A stretch of DNA of 34,970 nucleotides from Tissierellia bacterium. GTDB taxonomy: Bacteria; Bacillota; Clostridia; Peptostreptococcales; Acidaminobacteraceae. Positions 8,627 to 16,233 of this stretch are shown in pieces (position 1 is the stretch's first letter; each line of letters starts with the position of its first letter). Made by a program: the position numbers and the translations under genes. The stretch is from the NCBI GenBank assembly GCA_012838225.1, contig DUPT01000028.1:1-34970 (forward strand). The letters run 5' to 3'. The notes beneath the pieces are model-generated. The model saw only the letters and a list, made by a program, of their open reading frames with translations, searched no databases and was not told where the DNA came from.

Positions 8627-9215
8627 TCTGCAGGATTTCGTAGATAAAGTAGCCGGCAATGACCCGTTTCCGGGCGGTGGCTCCGTTTCGGCCTGTGTTG
8701 GTGCGATGGCGACGGCCCTGATCGAGATGGTGTCTAATTTAACCATTGATAAAAAAGGGTATGAAGACAACTGGGACGAGATGAAGATGATCCGTTCCGA
8801 GATCCGAGTGATCAAAGAAGACCTGCTTCGACTGATCGAAGAAGACTCCAAAAGCTATGAAGCGGTCATGGCGGCCTTCAAGCTGCCAAAGGCGACCGAG
8901 GCGGACAAGGCAGCCCGAAGCGAGGCCATCCAGCATGCCACCTATCTGGCGGCGCTGGTGCCGCTAAACATCGCCCGAAAGTGTCTGGAGGGCTTTGAAT
9001 TTGTCAAGCCGACCCTCATCAAGGGCAATCGCAATGCCTGGTCGGATGCCAAGGTCAGTGCGGTCATGCTTCGCAGCGCCATCTATGGTGCGATCTTCAA
9101 TGTCAAGATCAATCTGGAGTCACTCAAGGATCAAGCCCTCGTCACCTCATTACAAAATGAAATCGGAGACATTCTGAGCCAAGCCGACAAACTGGAGCAG
9201 GATGCGCTCAGTTAG
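8610..9215 (+). CDS. fchA: Formimidoyltetrahydrofolate cyclodeaminase / methenyl-THF cyclohydrolase family
   Basis: A 201-residue, mostly helical protein matching the C-terminal (cyclodeaminase) domain of FTCD. The conserved start, with PFPGGGSVSA near residues 20-29, identifies it. In this context it deaminates the formimino-THF made by FtcD to methenyl-THF plus ammonia, feeding the one-carbon pool; methenyl-THF cyclohydrolase activity is also known in the family. ATG 8610 lies inside hutI after a TAGGAGA site, implying coupled translation. DegV follows nine bases after the stop. Which of the two activities dominates is inferred from the operon. Confidence 0.92.
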   Translation: MFLENSLQDFVDKVAGNDPFPGGGSVSACVGAMATALIEMVSNLTIDKKGYEDNWDEMKMIRSEIRVIKEDLLRLIEEDSKSYEAVMAAFKLPKATEADKAARSEAIQHATYLAALVPLNIARKCLEGFEFVKPTLIKGNRNAWSDAKVSAVMLRSAIYGAIFNVKINLESLKDQALVTSLQNEIGDILSQADKLEQDALS

Positions 9216-9223
9216 GAGCCAAA

Positions 9224-10054
9224 ATGATCAAACTCGTTGGTGATTCCAGCCTCGATACCCGTCCGGTCGATGAAGCCCGTCAGCCGGTGACCAAGGTCCC
9301 CTTCTCAGTCAATTTCGACGACTCGGTCTGGGTCGATACGCGTGATGTCGACCTCGATGGCTTTGTGGCGGCCATGAAGGCGTCTCAGACCTTCCAGTCG
9401 GCCTGTCCCTCGCCGAATGATTTCCTCGAGGCCTACCGGGGAGAAGACGATTTCTTTTGCATCACCATCACCTCCAAGCTCTCAGGCTCGCATAATTCGG
9501 CCGAGCTGGCTAAAACGCTGGCCCAGGAAGAGGGTGAGTCTCAGGGTGAGGTGACGGTCTTTGACTCGAAATCCGCCTCGTCCGGCCCCTACCTGGTCTA
9601 TCGGAGGATCCTGGATCTGATCGATCAGGGGCTGAGCTATCAGGAAATCAAGCAGCAGATCCCGGAGTTTATCGAGAACATGCATACCATGTTTATCTCG
9701 AAGAGCCTGGAGAACCTAAGAAAAGCCGGCCGCCTGAGTAATATCAAGGCGATGATCGTCAAGGCCCTAAACATCGTGCCGATCATGGGCGCCAACGACG
9801 GCGTCATCGAGATGTTTGATAAGTCCAGAGGCGAGAAGCGGGCCTTTGAGACCCTGCTCAATAAGATGGAGGAGAAGGCGGGCGATCTGGCCGGCCGGAT
9901 CGTGGCCATCTCTCACGCCGATTATGAGACCAAGGCCCTGGAGCTGAAGAGCCGGATCGAGCAGCGCTTCCAGCCGGCGGAGGTGGTCATCCTTCGCACC
10001 CAGGCCCTCAACACACTCTATGTCGACTATGAGGGGATCATCATCTCCTTTTGA
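9224..10054 (+). CDS. DegV family (fatty-acid-binding) protein
   Basis: A 276-residue cytosolic two-domain protein. The SKLSGSHNSAELA block (about residue 85) is the fatty-acid carboxylate-binding motif of DegV/FakB proteins, and the C-terminal domain ending in YVDYEGIIISF resembles family ends. FakB proteins present fatty acids to the kinase FakA; no fakA is nearby. It is the last gene of the hut-type operon, nine bases after fchA with its own AGGAG site, and is followed by a strong terminator. Its presence here is not explained by histidine catabolism. Family call firm, role unknown. Confidence 0.9.
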   Translation: MIKLVGDSSLDTRPVDEARQPVTKVPFSVNFDDSVWVDTRDVDLDGFVAAMKASQTFQSACPSPNDFLEAYRGEDDFFCITITSKLSGSHNSAELAKTLAQEEGESQGEVTVFDSKSASSGPYLVYRRILDLIDQGLSYQEIKQQIPEFIENMHTMFISKSLENLRKAGRLSNIKAMIVKALNIVPIMGANDGVIEMFDKSRGEKRAFETLLNKMEEKAGDLAGRIVAISHADYETKALELKSRIEQRFQPAEVVILRTQALNTLYVDYEGIIISF

Positions 10055-10071
10055 TCAAGTGACAACAAACC

Positions 10072-10100
10072 AAGGCTGCTGTTAGCGGGCAGCCTTTTTT
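10072..10100 (+). terminator. Rho-independent terminator of the asnS-hut-degV unit
   Basis: An 8-bp stem AAGGCTGC/GCAGCCTT (10072-10079 with 10089-10096) closes a 9-base loop and runs into six T (10095-10100). It is the first clear intrinsic terminator after the T-box. Confidence 0.85.
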
Positions 10101-10102
10101 AG

Positions 10103-10108
10103 TATAAT
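10103..10108 (+). promoter_or_regulatory. Candidate -10 box for the YfjL-like gene
   Basis: A perfect TATAAT 32 bases before the start codon, just downstream of the hut terminator. No good -35 is visible at 16-18 bases, where the terminator hairpin lies, so the assignment is tentative. Confidence 0.4.
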
Positions 10109-10139
10109 CAGACCAGATACCACAGGGGGGAGAGAAGCT

Positions 10140-10925
10140 ATGCGAACCAAAAACGGCCTGATCTTTTTTCTGATCGTTTTGCTACTGGCCGCCATCATCG
10201 CCACCGGCTATATCATGGCCGCCTTTTATGGCAACCCGTTTGTCAAATGGCGGGCGACCGGTGATATGCGACACTATGTCCTAAGTCAATACCCTCACCT
10301 GATCGATCCGCGGCTGAGTGAGATCCGCTACAATTTCAAGGACGAATCGTATGCCACCCATATCACGGCCGACAATGCCATCGATATGCACTTTGATGTC
10401 TTTTGGCAACAGGAGGAGATGTGGGATAATTATGCCCATGCGGTGACGGGAGGTCAAAATACCCGCGACCGGCTGGGCGAGGCGGCGGCACTCGATATTG
10501 CCCGGGAGTTGCGCTCGCTCGGTTCGTTCGAGGTGTTTGTCGATGCCACGCCCGAAGAGGCGGCGCTTCACTTCCCGATGGATACCGCCTATGAACGAGG
10601 CCGCATCCCGACCGGCCAGATCAGTCTGTTACAGCAGAGCAGCCTGATCAGTGCCAAGGGGGCCGATGAAGGGACCGCTGAGTATCTGGCCTCTCTCATC
10701 CCGAGGATCTATGAGATCCTAGAGCGCCAGGGCTTTGCCACCCGGCGGATCGATCTGACGCTGAGCAATCAAAACTATATCAGTCAGTACCATGTCTTCT
10801 CGATCACGCCGGCCGATGCGGCCGGGCCTGATCTGGAGCAACGCTTAAGAGAGCTCGAGCGAAGCTTCTATAGCAATCCCGAGGCCGCCTTCCAGCAAGA
10901 CGAGTTGCGGGTGATCATCCAGTGA
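10140..10925 (+). CDS. Membrane-anchored YfjL-like protein
   Basis: A 261-residue protein with one N-terminal membrane segment (residues ~7-28) and an extracytoplasmic remainder. The start of the outer part, GNPFVKWRATGDMRHYV followed by EIRYNFKDESYATHI, resembles Bacillus YfjL-like proteins, whose function is unknown. No lipobox or catalytic motif is visible. ATG 10140 follows a GGGGGGAGAG stretch. It is a single-gene unit between two terminators; the 3' terminator stem includes its stop codon. The family assignment rests on remembered sequence resemblance and needs a profile search. Confidence 0.6.
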   Translation: MRTKNGLIFFLIVLLLAAIIATGYIMAAFYGNPFVKWRATGDMRHYVLSQYPHLIDPRLSEIRYNFKDESYATHITADNAIDMHFDVFWQQEEMWDNYAHAVTGGQNTRDRLGEAAALDIARELRSLGSFEVFVDATPEEAALHFPMDTAYERGRIPTGQISLLQQSSLISAKGADEGTAEYLASLIPRIYEILERQGFATRRIDLTLSNQNYISQYHVFSITPADAAGPDLEQRLRELERSFYSNPEAAFQQDELRVIIQ

Positions 10926-10943
10926 ATATTACTGGATTTTTTT
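10917..10943 (+). terminator. Rho-independent terminator after the YfjL-like gene
   Basis: A 7-bp stem ATCCAGT/ACTGGAT (10917-10923 with 10931-10937) is followed by T residues to 10942. The stem overlaps the end of the coding region. Confidence 0.8.
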
Positions 10944-10961
10944 ATGCCTGAAATAAATTAC

Positions 10962-11018
10962 TTGAAAAGTTTGTCCCGAAGTTGTTACATTTATCATTTC
11001 AGAGTGCTACACTATAGA
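10962..11018 (+). promoter_or_regulatory. Promoter region of the pxp operon (boxes uncertain)
   Basis: The AT-rich gap before pxpA holds TTGAAA (10962-10967) 17 bases from TTACAT (10985-10990), and further down overlapping TACACT (11008-11013) and TATAGA (11013-11018) -10-like boxes. None forms a clearly superior pair. Confidence 0.35.
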
Positions 11019-11046
11019 CAGAACCATAGACAAATGAGGAGGTATG

Positions 11047-11817
11047 ATGAGTAACTTTGTAGACCTGAATTCAGACATGGGCGAAGGCTTTGGTGCCTAC
11101 ACCATGGGACTGGATTCCAACCTGTTGGATTTTGTCACCTCAGCCAATATCGCCTGCGGCTGGCATGCCGGCGATGGGCTGATCATGGATCGAACGGTCG
11201 AGGAGGCCATCACCAAAGGCGTCGGCGTCGGAGCCCATCCGGGCTATCCGGACCTGTTAGCCTTTGGTCGGCGAAAGATCGACATCACGGACAAAGAAGC
11301 CAGAGCCTATATGCTGTATCAAGTCGGGGCTCTGAGCGCTTTTGCCAAGGCTCACGGCGGAAAACTACAGCATATGAAACTCCACGGTGCTTTCTATAAT
11401 ACGGCCTGTGTCGATGAGACCCTGGCCGGAGCGATCGTCGATGCCTTGTATGAATTTGATCCCGAGATCATTGTCATGGCCCTAAGCGGCTCGGTCCTAT
11501 TGGATCTGGCCGAGAAGAAGGGGATGAAGGTGGCTCATGAGGTATTTGCCGATCGAGGCTATAACGAAGACGCTACCCTGGTCAATCGCAAACTCCCCGG
11601 TGCGATGATCCACGACCCCAAGCAGGCGATCGAGCGGGTCAAGCGGATGGTCCTGGAGAACAAGGTCGAGACGGTGACGGGCAGCGTCATCCCGATCAAG
11701 GCCGACAGCATCTGCGTCCACGGCGATAATCCCGAGGCGGTCGCTTTTGTCGAGACCATTCGACGAGAGCTTGAACACAGCGGTATCCAGGTGAAGCCGC
11801 TACACCAGTTTTTATAG
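11047..11817 (+). CDS. pxpA: 5-oxoprolinase subunit PxpA (LamB/YcsF family)
   Basis: A 256-residue subunit of the ATP-dependent 5-oxoprolinase PxpABC, which opens 5-oxoproline (pyroglutamate) to glutamate. The family opening VDLNSDMGEGFGAY is at the N-terminus and the GWHAGDG, HPGYPDL and KLHGAFYN blocks follow. Two tandem ATGs occur; the one at 11044 lies one base from AGGAGG, so the second at 11047 (four bases) is preferred. It is the first gene of a four-gene operon, followed after eight bases by an NRAMP-like transporter, then pxpB and pxpC. Cytosolic. It detoxifies spontaneously formed pyroglutamate or uses it as a glutamate source. Confidence 0.95.
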   Translation: MSNFVDLNSDMGEGFGAYTMGLDSNLLDFVTSANIACGWHAGDGLIMDRTVEEAITKGVGVGAHPGYPDLLAFGRRKIDITDKEARAYMLYQVGALSAFAKAHGGKLQHMKLHGAFYNTACVDETLAGAIVDALYEFDPEIIVMALSGSVLLDLAEKKGMKVAHEVFADRGYNEDATLVNRKLPGAMIHDPKQAIERVKRMVLENKVETVTGSVIPIKADSICVHGDNPEAVAFVETIRRELEHSGIQVKPLHQFL

Positions 11818-11825
11818 GAGGAATC

Positions 11826-13013
11826 ATGAACGACAAACAGAATCGCTCTATTTTGATCGGGGCGGCCTTTTTGATGGCGACCTCAGCCATCGGCCCCGGT
11901 TTTTTGACTCAAACCGCGACCTTCACTCAGGAGCACGGCGCCAACTTCGGCTTTGTCATCCTGGCCTCGCTCATCTTATCACTGATCGCTCAGTGGAATG
12001 TCTGGCGGGTCATCGGTGTCAGCGGCATGCGTGGTCAAGACGTCGCCAATAAGGTATTGCCGGGCCTGGGTTATTTTGTGGCTCTGCTGGTGGCCCTGGG
12101 CGGCCTGGCCTTCAATATCGGTAATATCGGTGGGGCAGCTCTTGGACTCAATGTCTTATTCAATACCAACAACAGTATCGGCGCCGGGATCTCGGCCATC
12201 ATCGCCATTTTGATCTTCTTAAACCGCAATGCCGGTAAGGCGATGGACACGGTGACAAAGGTGCTGGGTGCCATGATGATCCTATTGATCGGCTATGTCA
12301 CCATCGTGACCCGACCGCCCGTAGGCGAAGCCCTGGCCAGGACCTTCATGCCGTCTGAATTTCCCTATCTGGCCATCATCACTCTGGTGGGTGGAACGGT
12401 CGGCGGCTATATCACCTTCTCAGGCGGTCACCGCCTGATCGATGCCGGGATTACCGGAAAAGAAAACCTGGGACAGATCAATCGTTCGGCGACGCTTGGG
12501 ATGAGTGTGGCGGCGATCGTTCGGGTGCTGCTGTTCCTAGCCATCCTTGGCGTCATCGCGACCGGCTTTACGCTCGATGCCGACAATCCGCCGGCCTCGG
12601 CCTTCCAACAGGGTGCCGGTACCATCGGCTATAAGCTGTTTGGTCTGGTCATCTGGGCGGCGGCCTTGACCTCAGTGGTCGGTGCGGCCTATACTTCGGT
12701 GTCTTTTTTGAGGACCTTTGCCGATGTGATCGATAAGCATACCGACAAGTGGATCATCGGCTTTATTGCCGCCTCGACGCTGATCTTTATCTTTATCGGT
12801 CGACCGGTGGTGCTGCTCGTCTTGGCCGGTAGCCTAAACGGGCTGATCCTGCCGATCACCTTAGGCATCATGCTGCTGGCAGCCCGTAATCCCAAGATCG
12901 TCGGCGACTATAAGCATCCGACGTGGCTGTTGGTCCTGGGTATCCTGGTCGTCATTATCACGGCTTATCTTGGGATCACAAGCCTTAAGGGCATTGCCGC
13001 CCTCTGGAGCTGA
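11826..13013 (+). CDS. NRAMP-family transporter lacking the metal-site signature (YcsG-like)
   Basis: A 395-residue integral membrane protein with about 11 hydrophobic segments and the fold order of NRAMP/SLC11 proteins. Where canonical metal transporters carry DPGN in helix 1, this one has GPGF (23-26); where they carry MPH in helix 6, this has VGGYITFSGGHR (about 192-203). The metal-coordinating Asp, Asn and Met are therefore missing. It lies between pxpA and pxpB, as YcsG does in the Bacillus subtilis ycsF-kip cluster, so uptake of 5-oxoproline or a related amino acid is plausible but inferred. ATG 11826 follows AGGAGG; the stop is two bases before pxpB. Confidence 0.85.
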   Translation: MNDKQNRSILIGAAFLMATSAIGPGFLTQTATFTQEHGANFGFVILASLILSLIAQWNVWRVIGVSGMRGQDVANKVLPGLGYFVALLVALGGLAFNIGNIGGAALGLNVLFNTNNSIGAGISAIIAILIFLNRNAGKAMDTVTKVLGAMMILLIGYVTIVTRPPVGEALARTFMPSEFPYLAIITLVGGTVGGYITFSGGHRLIDAGITGKENLGQINRSATLGMSVAAIVRVLLFLAILGVIATGFTLDADNPPASAFQQGAGTIGYKLFGLVIWAAALTSVVGAAYTSVSFLRTFADVIDKHTDKWIIGFIAASTLIFIFIGRPVVLLVLAGSLNGLILPITLGIMLLAARNPKIVGDYKHPTWLLVLGILVVIITAYLGITSLKGIAALWS

Positions 13014-13015
13014 TC

Positions 13016-13768
13016 ATGCTGTATGATCAGGCCATCTTCCATCCGGCAGGCGATCGCTCGCTGGTGATGGAGTTTGGAGATGGGATCGAACCGGTGATCA
13101 ATGCCCGCATCCGATTGATGGCCAAGGCCATCGAGACCTCGGAGGAGATCGAGATCGATGAGATCATCCCGACCTATCGCTCGATCCAGATTTTTTACTC
13201 GCCGCTGACGATCGATGTGGCCGAGCTGATCGAAAAGCTCCGGGCGATCGAAGAGGCTCTGCCGGAGGATGCCGGTTCGGATTATCGGATCGTGTCGATC
13301 CCGACCGTCTATGGCGGGGATTTCGGACCGGATCTGGAGCATGTGGCTGAGCATAACGGACTGACACCGGAGGAGGTGATCAGGATCCATACCGGCACCG
13401 ACTATCTGCTGTATATGCTGGGCTTTACGCCGGGCTTCAGCTATCTGGGCGGGATGAGTGAAACCATCGCCACCCCGCGTCTGCTTAAACCTAGGGTCAA
13501 GATCCCGGCGGGCTCGGTCGGGATCGCCGGTTCTCAGACCGGTGTCTATCCGATCGATTCCCCCGGCGGCTGGCAGCTGATCGGGCGGACGCCGCTGAAG
13601 ATGTATGATCCGCTGGCCGAGACCCCGGTGCTGCTAAAAGCCGGCGACTATGTCCGATTTGTCGCGATCGATCAGGCCGAGTACGAGGCGATCGAGCAGC
13701 AGGTGGCACAGGGGACCTATCAGGTGTCGATCGAGCAGGGAGGAGAGCTAAACCATGGCGATGATTAA
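13016..13768 (+). CDS. pxpB: 5-oxoprolinase subunit PxpB (KipI family)
   Basis: A 250-residue cytosolic subunit that works with PxpC in phosphorylating and opening 5-oxoproline. The family block LYMLGFTPGFSYLGGM (about residues 131-146) and the following PRLLKPRVKIPAGSVGIAG are characteristic. The related B. subtilis KipI also inhibits the sporulation kinase KinA, but the complete pxpABC set argues for the catabolic role here. It starts two bases after the transporter stop and overlaps pxpC by 14 bases, so translation is probably coupled. Length is close to the family norm. Confidence 0.94.
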   Translation: MLYDQAIFHPAGDRSLVMEFGDGIEPVINARIRLMAKAIETSEEIEIDEIIPTYRSIQIFYSPLTIDVAELIEKLRAIEEALPEDAGSDYRIVSIPTVYGGDFGPDLEHVAEHNGLTPEEVIRIHTGTDYLLYMLGFTPGFSYLGGMSETIATPRLLKPRVKIPAGSVGIAGSQTGVYPIDSPGGWQLIGRTPLKMYDPLAETPVLLKAGDYVRFVAIDQAEYEAIEQQVAQGTYQVSIEQGGELNHGDD

Positions 13769-14813
13769 GATCCAACAAAGCGGACCTCTCACAACGATCC
13801 AGGACAAGGGCCGCTACGGCTATATGCAGTACGGCATGATGCCGGCCGGCGCGATGGATGAGCTGAGCATGTATCTGGCCAATCTGCTCGTCGGAAATGA
13901 TCCGACCGAGGCAGTGATCGAAGCCGCCTACCTGGGGCCGACGATTACCTTTGATGCGGATGAGGTGGTGGCCGTCACCGGCGCTCGGTGCACACTCAGC
14001 CTTAACGGCGAGGAGGTGCCGATGTGGCGCAGTCTGTCGGTCCAAGCCGGTGATGTCTTAAAGCTTTCGCCCGTCACTCAGGGACTCTATGTCTATCTGG
14101 CCTTTAGCCGCGGACTCGATGTCCCGCTCATCATGGGCTCAAAATCGACCTATCTGCGCGGCAAGCTCGGCGGTCTCGAGGGCCGTAAGCTTAAGACGGG
14201 TGATGTCATCGCGCTGGGTGAGGAGAAACGGCCGGATCCCGGACTGATGCTTGACCCCTACCATCTGCCCGAGTTTAAGTCAAAACGGATCCTGCGGGTG
14301 GTTCTGGGGCCTCAGGACGACTATTTCACGGAGGAGGGGATCACCAACTTCTTGTCGCAGGACTATACCATCACCCAGGAGGCCGATCGGATGGGCTATC
14401 GCCTCGACGGTGAGCCGATCGCTCATAAGGCGGGGCCCGATATCATCTCCGATGGGATCGCTCACGGTACGGTCCAAGTGCCGGGCAATGGCTTGCCGAT
14501 CATTTTGCTGAGTGATCGCGGGACCACCGGCGGCTATACCAAAATCGCCACCGTGATCGCCCCCGATATCTGTGCGCTGGTCCAGATGCCGCCGGGCTCG
14601 AAGCTCAACTTCGATGCCATCTCGGTCGAGGAGGCCAATGCCATCTACCGCGAGACCTTTGGTGAACTCGAGAAGTATCTGATACCGATCGAGGAGGATG
14701 CCCAAGTGATCGCCCCAGAGGTGAGTGAGTCGTCCTCGGTCGATGACGGCTTTAGCGCCTATGAGGTGGAGCACGACGGCCGAAAATATATCATCCGGGT
14801 GAAAAAACTCTGA
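13755..14813 (+). CDS. pxpC: 5-oxoprolinase subunit PxpC (KipA family) with C-terminal extension
   Basis: A 352-residue partner of PxpB, of the family often labelled biotin-dependent carboxyltransferase. The start motif SGPLTTIQDKGRYGY and the GPQDDYF and QEADRMGYRLDG blocks are diagnostic. The core ends near residue 315; the last ~35 residues form an acidic/serine linker followed by AYEVEHDGRKYIIRVKKL, reminiscent of the first strands of a biotinyl-carrier domain but without its lysine motif. ATG 13755 has AGGAGAG upstream inside pxpB. It is the last gene of the operon and is followed by a strong terminator. Confidence 0.94.
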   Translation: MAMIKIQQSGPLTTIQDKGRYGYMQYGMMPAGAMDELSMYLANLLVGNDPTEAVIEAAYLGPTITFDADEVVAVTGARCTLSLNGEEVPMWRSLSVQAGDVLKLSPVTQGLYVYLAFSRGLDVPLIMGSKSTYLRGKLGGLEGRKLKTGDVIALGEEKRPDPGLMLDPYHLPEFKSKRILRVVLGPQDDYFTEEGITNFLSQDYTITQEADRMGYRLDGEPIAHKAGPDIISDGIAHGTVQVPGNGLPIILLSDRGTTGGYTKIATVIAPDICALVQMPPGSKLNFDAISVEEANAIYRETFGELEKYLIPIEEDAQVIAPEVSESSSVDDGFSAYEVEHDGRKYIIRVKKL

Positions 14814-14819
14814 TCAAAG

Positions 14820-14851
14820 ACAATCGCTCTTTCAAAGGGCGATTGTTTTTT
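14820..14851 (+). terminator. Rho-independent terminator of the pxp operon
   Basis: ACAATCGC (14820-14827) pairs with GCGATTGT (14839-14846), the stem continuing inward to a 3-base loop, and is followed by T residues to 14851. Confidence 0.9.
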
Positions 14852-14898
14852 GGCGGACAAAAGGGGAGAACTTTTGATAAGATAAGAGCGGAGGCATC

Positions 14899-16182
14899 AT
14901 GGGACTAAAAACAGCACTGACGCTCGTCACCATCCTGGTCACGTTTGGCTTGACCTACTATCTGAAACAGACCTATCGCTTGAGCAAGCAGCAGATGAGG
15001 CTGTTTGTTTTGTTGGTCCTATTCTGGTCGATCGTCAATATCATCCGGGCCTATCGAAAATCGTATGCCCTGCAGCCGCTGGCTTTGGGCGGCTTGGAGC
15101 TCGGTGCCGTGGCGGCGGCCAATATCGCCGCGGCCTATGGGCTGATCAGCCTGCTGATGCGCTTTCCCAGCTTCTTGATATCCGATGGCCTCAAGTCGCG
15201 TAAGCTGATGTTTGGCGGTGTGATCGCGATCTTGGGCCTAAGCAGCCTGTGGGTGGTGATCTCGCCCACCTATACCAGCTTGTATGTCTCGAGTCTGGCG
15301 ATGGGCCTTGGCGCCAGTATGCTCTCGTTATTCAATGTCACCTTCTCGGAGAGCTTTGATGAGAAGCAGGCGCTGATGAGTGTGTCGATCCTGTCGGTCG
15401 CTCCGCTGATGGCCGAGTTTTTGATGTCGCCTTTTCAGTATCTCACGACGGCCGAGGAGGTGAAGAACTATCCTCGGATGTGGCTGATCAGTGTCGGATT
15501 ATCGCTGATCACCTTTCTGTTTTTAAGGCAGATCGAGGAGCCCAAGAAGATCAAGCGCACCATGACGAGCTCGGCGTTTAAGCGGGTGGCGTCTCAGCGC
15601 ACCATTTGGGTGCTGAGCATCGTCGGAGTCTTGGTCAGCTTTGCCCGCTTTGGGCTGACCGGCTCGAATTTTATCACCTATGGCCAAAGCATCGGTATGA
15701 GTCCGCTGATGGTGGCCTATGTTGAACTGGTGTATTCGATCTTTCAGTTGGCGGCCGGGGTCTTGGCCGGTCTCTGGTTTGCCCGGCGGATCGGAGCCAA
15801 GTATACCTTGCTACTCGGTCTTGGTCTTAGCATCGTCTTTAATATCATCCTGATCTACTCAGACAGCCCGCTGATGTTGTTTTTGGCCAATGGCCTATCG
15901 GGCTTTGGCTACGGTCTGACGTATAACAGCCTGATCGGTCTGGCCATGCAGCCGTTTGGGCGAGAGCTCAGAGAAATGAGCATGGCGATCTTTCAGACCT
16001 TCTTTGGGCTCGGGATCTTCTTTGGTGATAAGGTCTATGCCTGGATGAAGCAGCTCCTGCCGCCGCAGCTGAGTCAGTATCAGGTGGATCAGGCGACCTT
16101 TCGGGTGGTCCTTTTGGTCACGATCATCACGGCCCTGGGCTTTTGGCTGTTGGCGCCAAAAGACGACGCGATAGCCGATTGA
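14899..16182 (+). CDS. Major facilitator superfamily transporter
   Basis: A 427-residue polytopic membrane protein with about 12 hydrophobic segments. The loop between helices 2 and 3 has RFPSFLISDGLKSRK, a degenerate MFS motif A, and the helix 11 region has GLSGFGYGLTY. A basic loop near residues 210-230 separates the two six-helix halves. No substrate can be assigned. ATG 14899 follows GCGGAGG. It forms a single-gene unit between the pxp terminator and a bidirectional terminator shared with the convergent MATE gene. No clear promoter pair is visible in the 47 bases between the pxp terminator and the start. Confidence 0.85.
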   Translation: MGLKTALTLVTILVTFGLTYYLKQTYRLSKQQMRLFVLLVLFWSIVNIIRAYRKSYALQPLALGGLELGAVAAANIAAAYGLISLLMRFPSFLISDGLKSRKLMFGGVIAILGLSSLWVVISPTYTSLYVSSLAMGLGASMLSLFNVTFSESFDEKQALMSVSILSVAPLMAEFLMSPFQYLTTAEEVKNYPRMWLISVGLSLITFLFLRQIEEPKKIKRTMTSSAFKRVASQRTIWVLSIVGVLVSFARFGLTGSNFITYGQSIGMSPLMVAYVELVYSIFQLAAGVLAGLWFARRIGAKYTLLLGLGLSIVFNIILIYSDSPLMLFLANGLSGFGYGLTYNSLIGLAMQPFGRELREMSMAIFQTFFGLGIFFGDKVYAWMKQLLPPQLSQYQVDQATFRVVLLVTIITALGFWLLAPKDDAIAD

Positions 16183-16195
16183 ATCAAGGCAAAAG

Positions 16196-16222
16196 AAAAA
16201 AACCGGCGATCCCGGTTTTTTA
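16196..16222. terminator. Bidirectional terminator between MFS and MATE genes
   Basis: A-rich then AACCGG pairs with CCGGTT plus a T-run (stem 16197-16206 with 16212-16221, 5-base loop). The A-run on one side and T-run on the other make it functional in both directions. Confidence 0.85.
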
Positions 16223-16233
16223 TTTTTCATAGT

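Noticed and set aside
13497-14045. 182-codon minus-strand frame across pxpB/pxpC
   Set aside because: Antisense shadow spanning two strongly identified genes.
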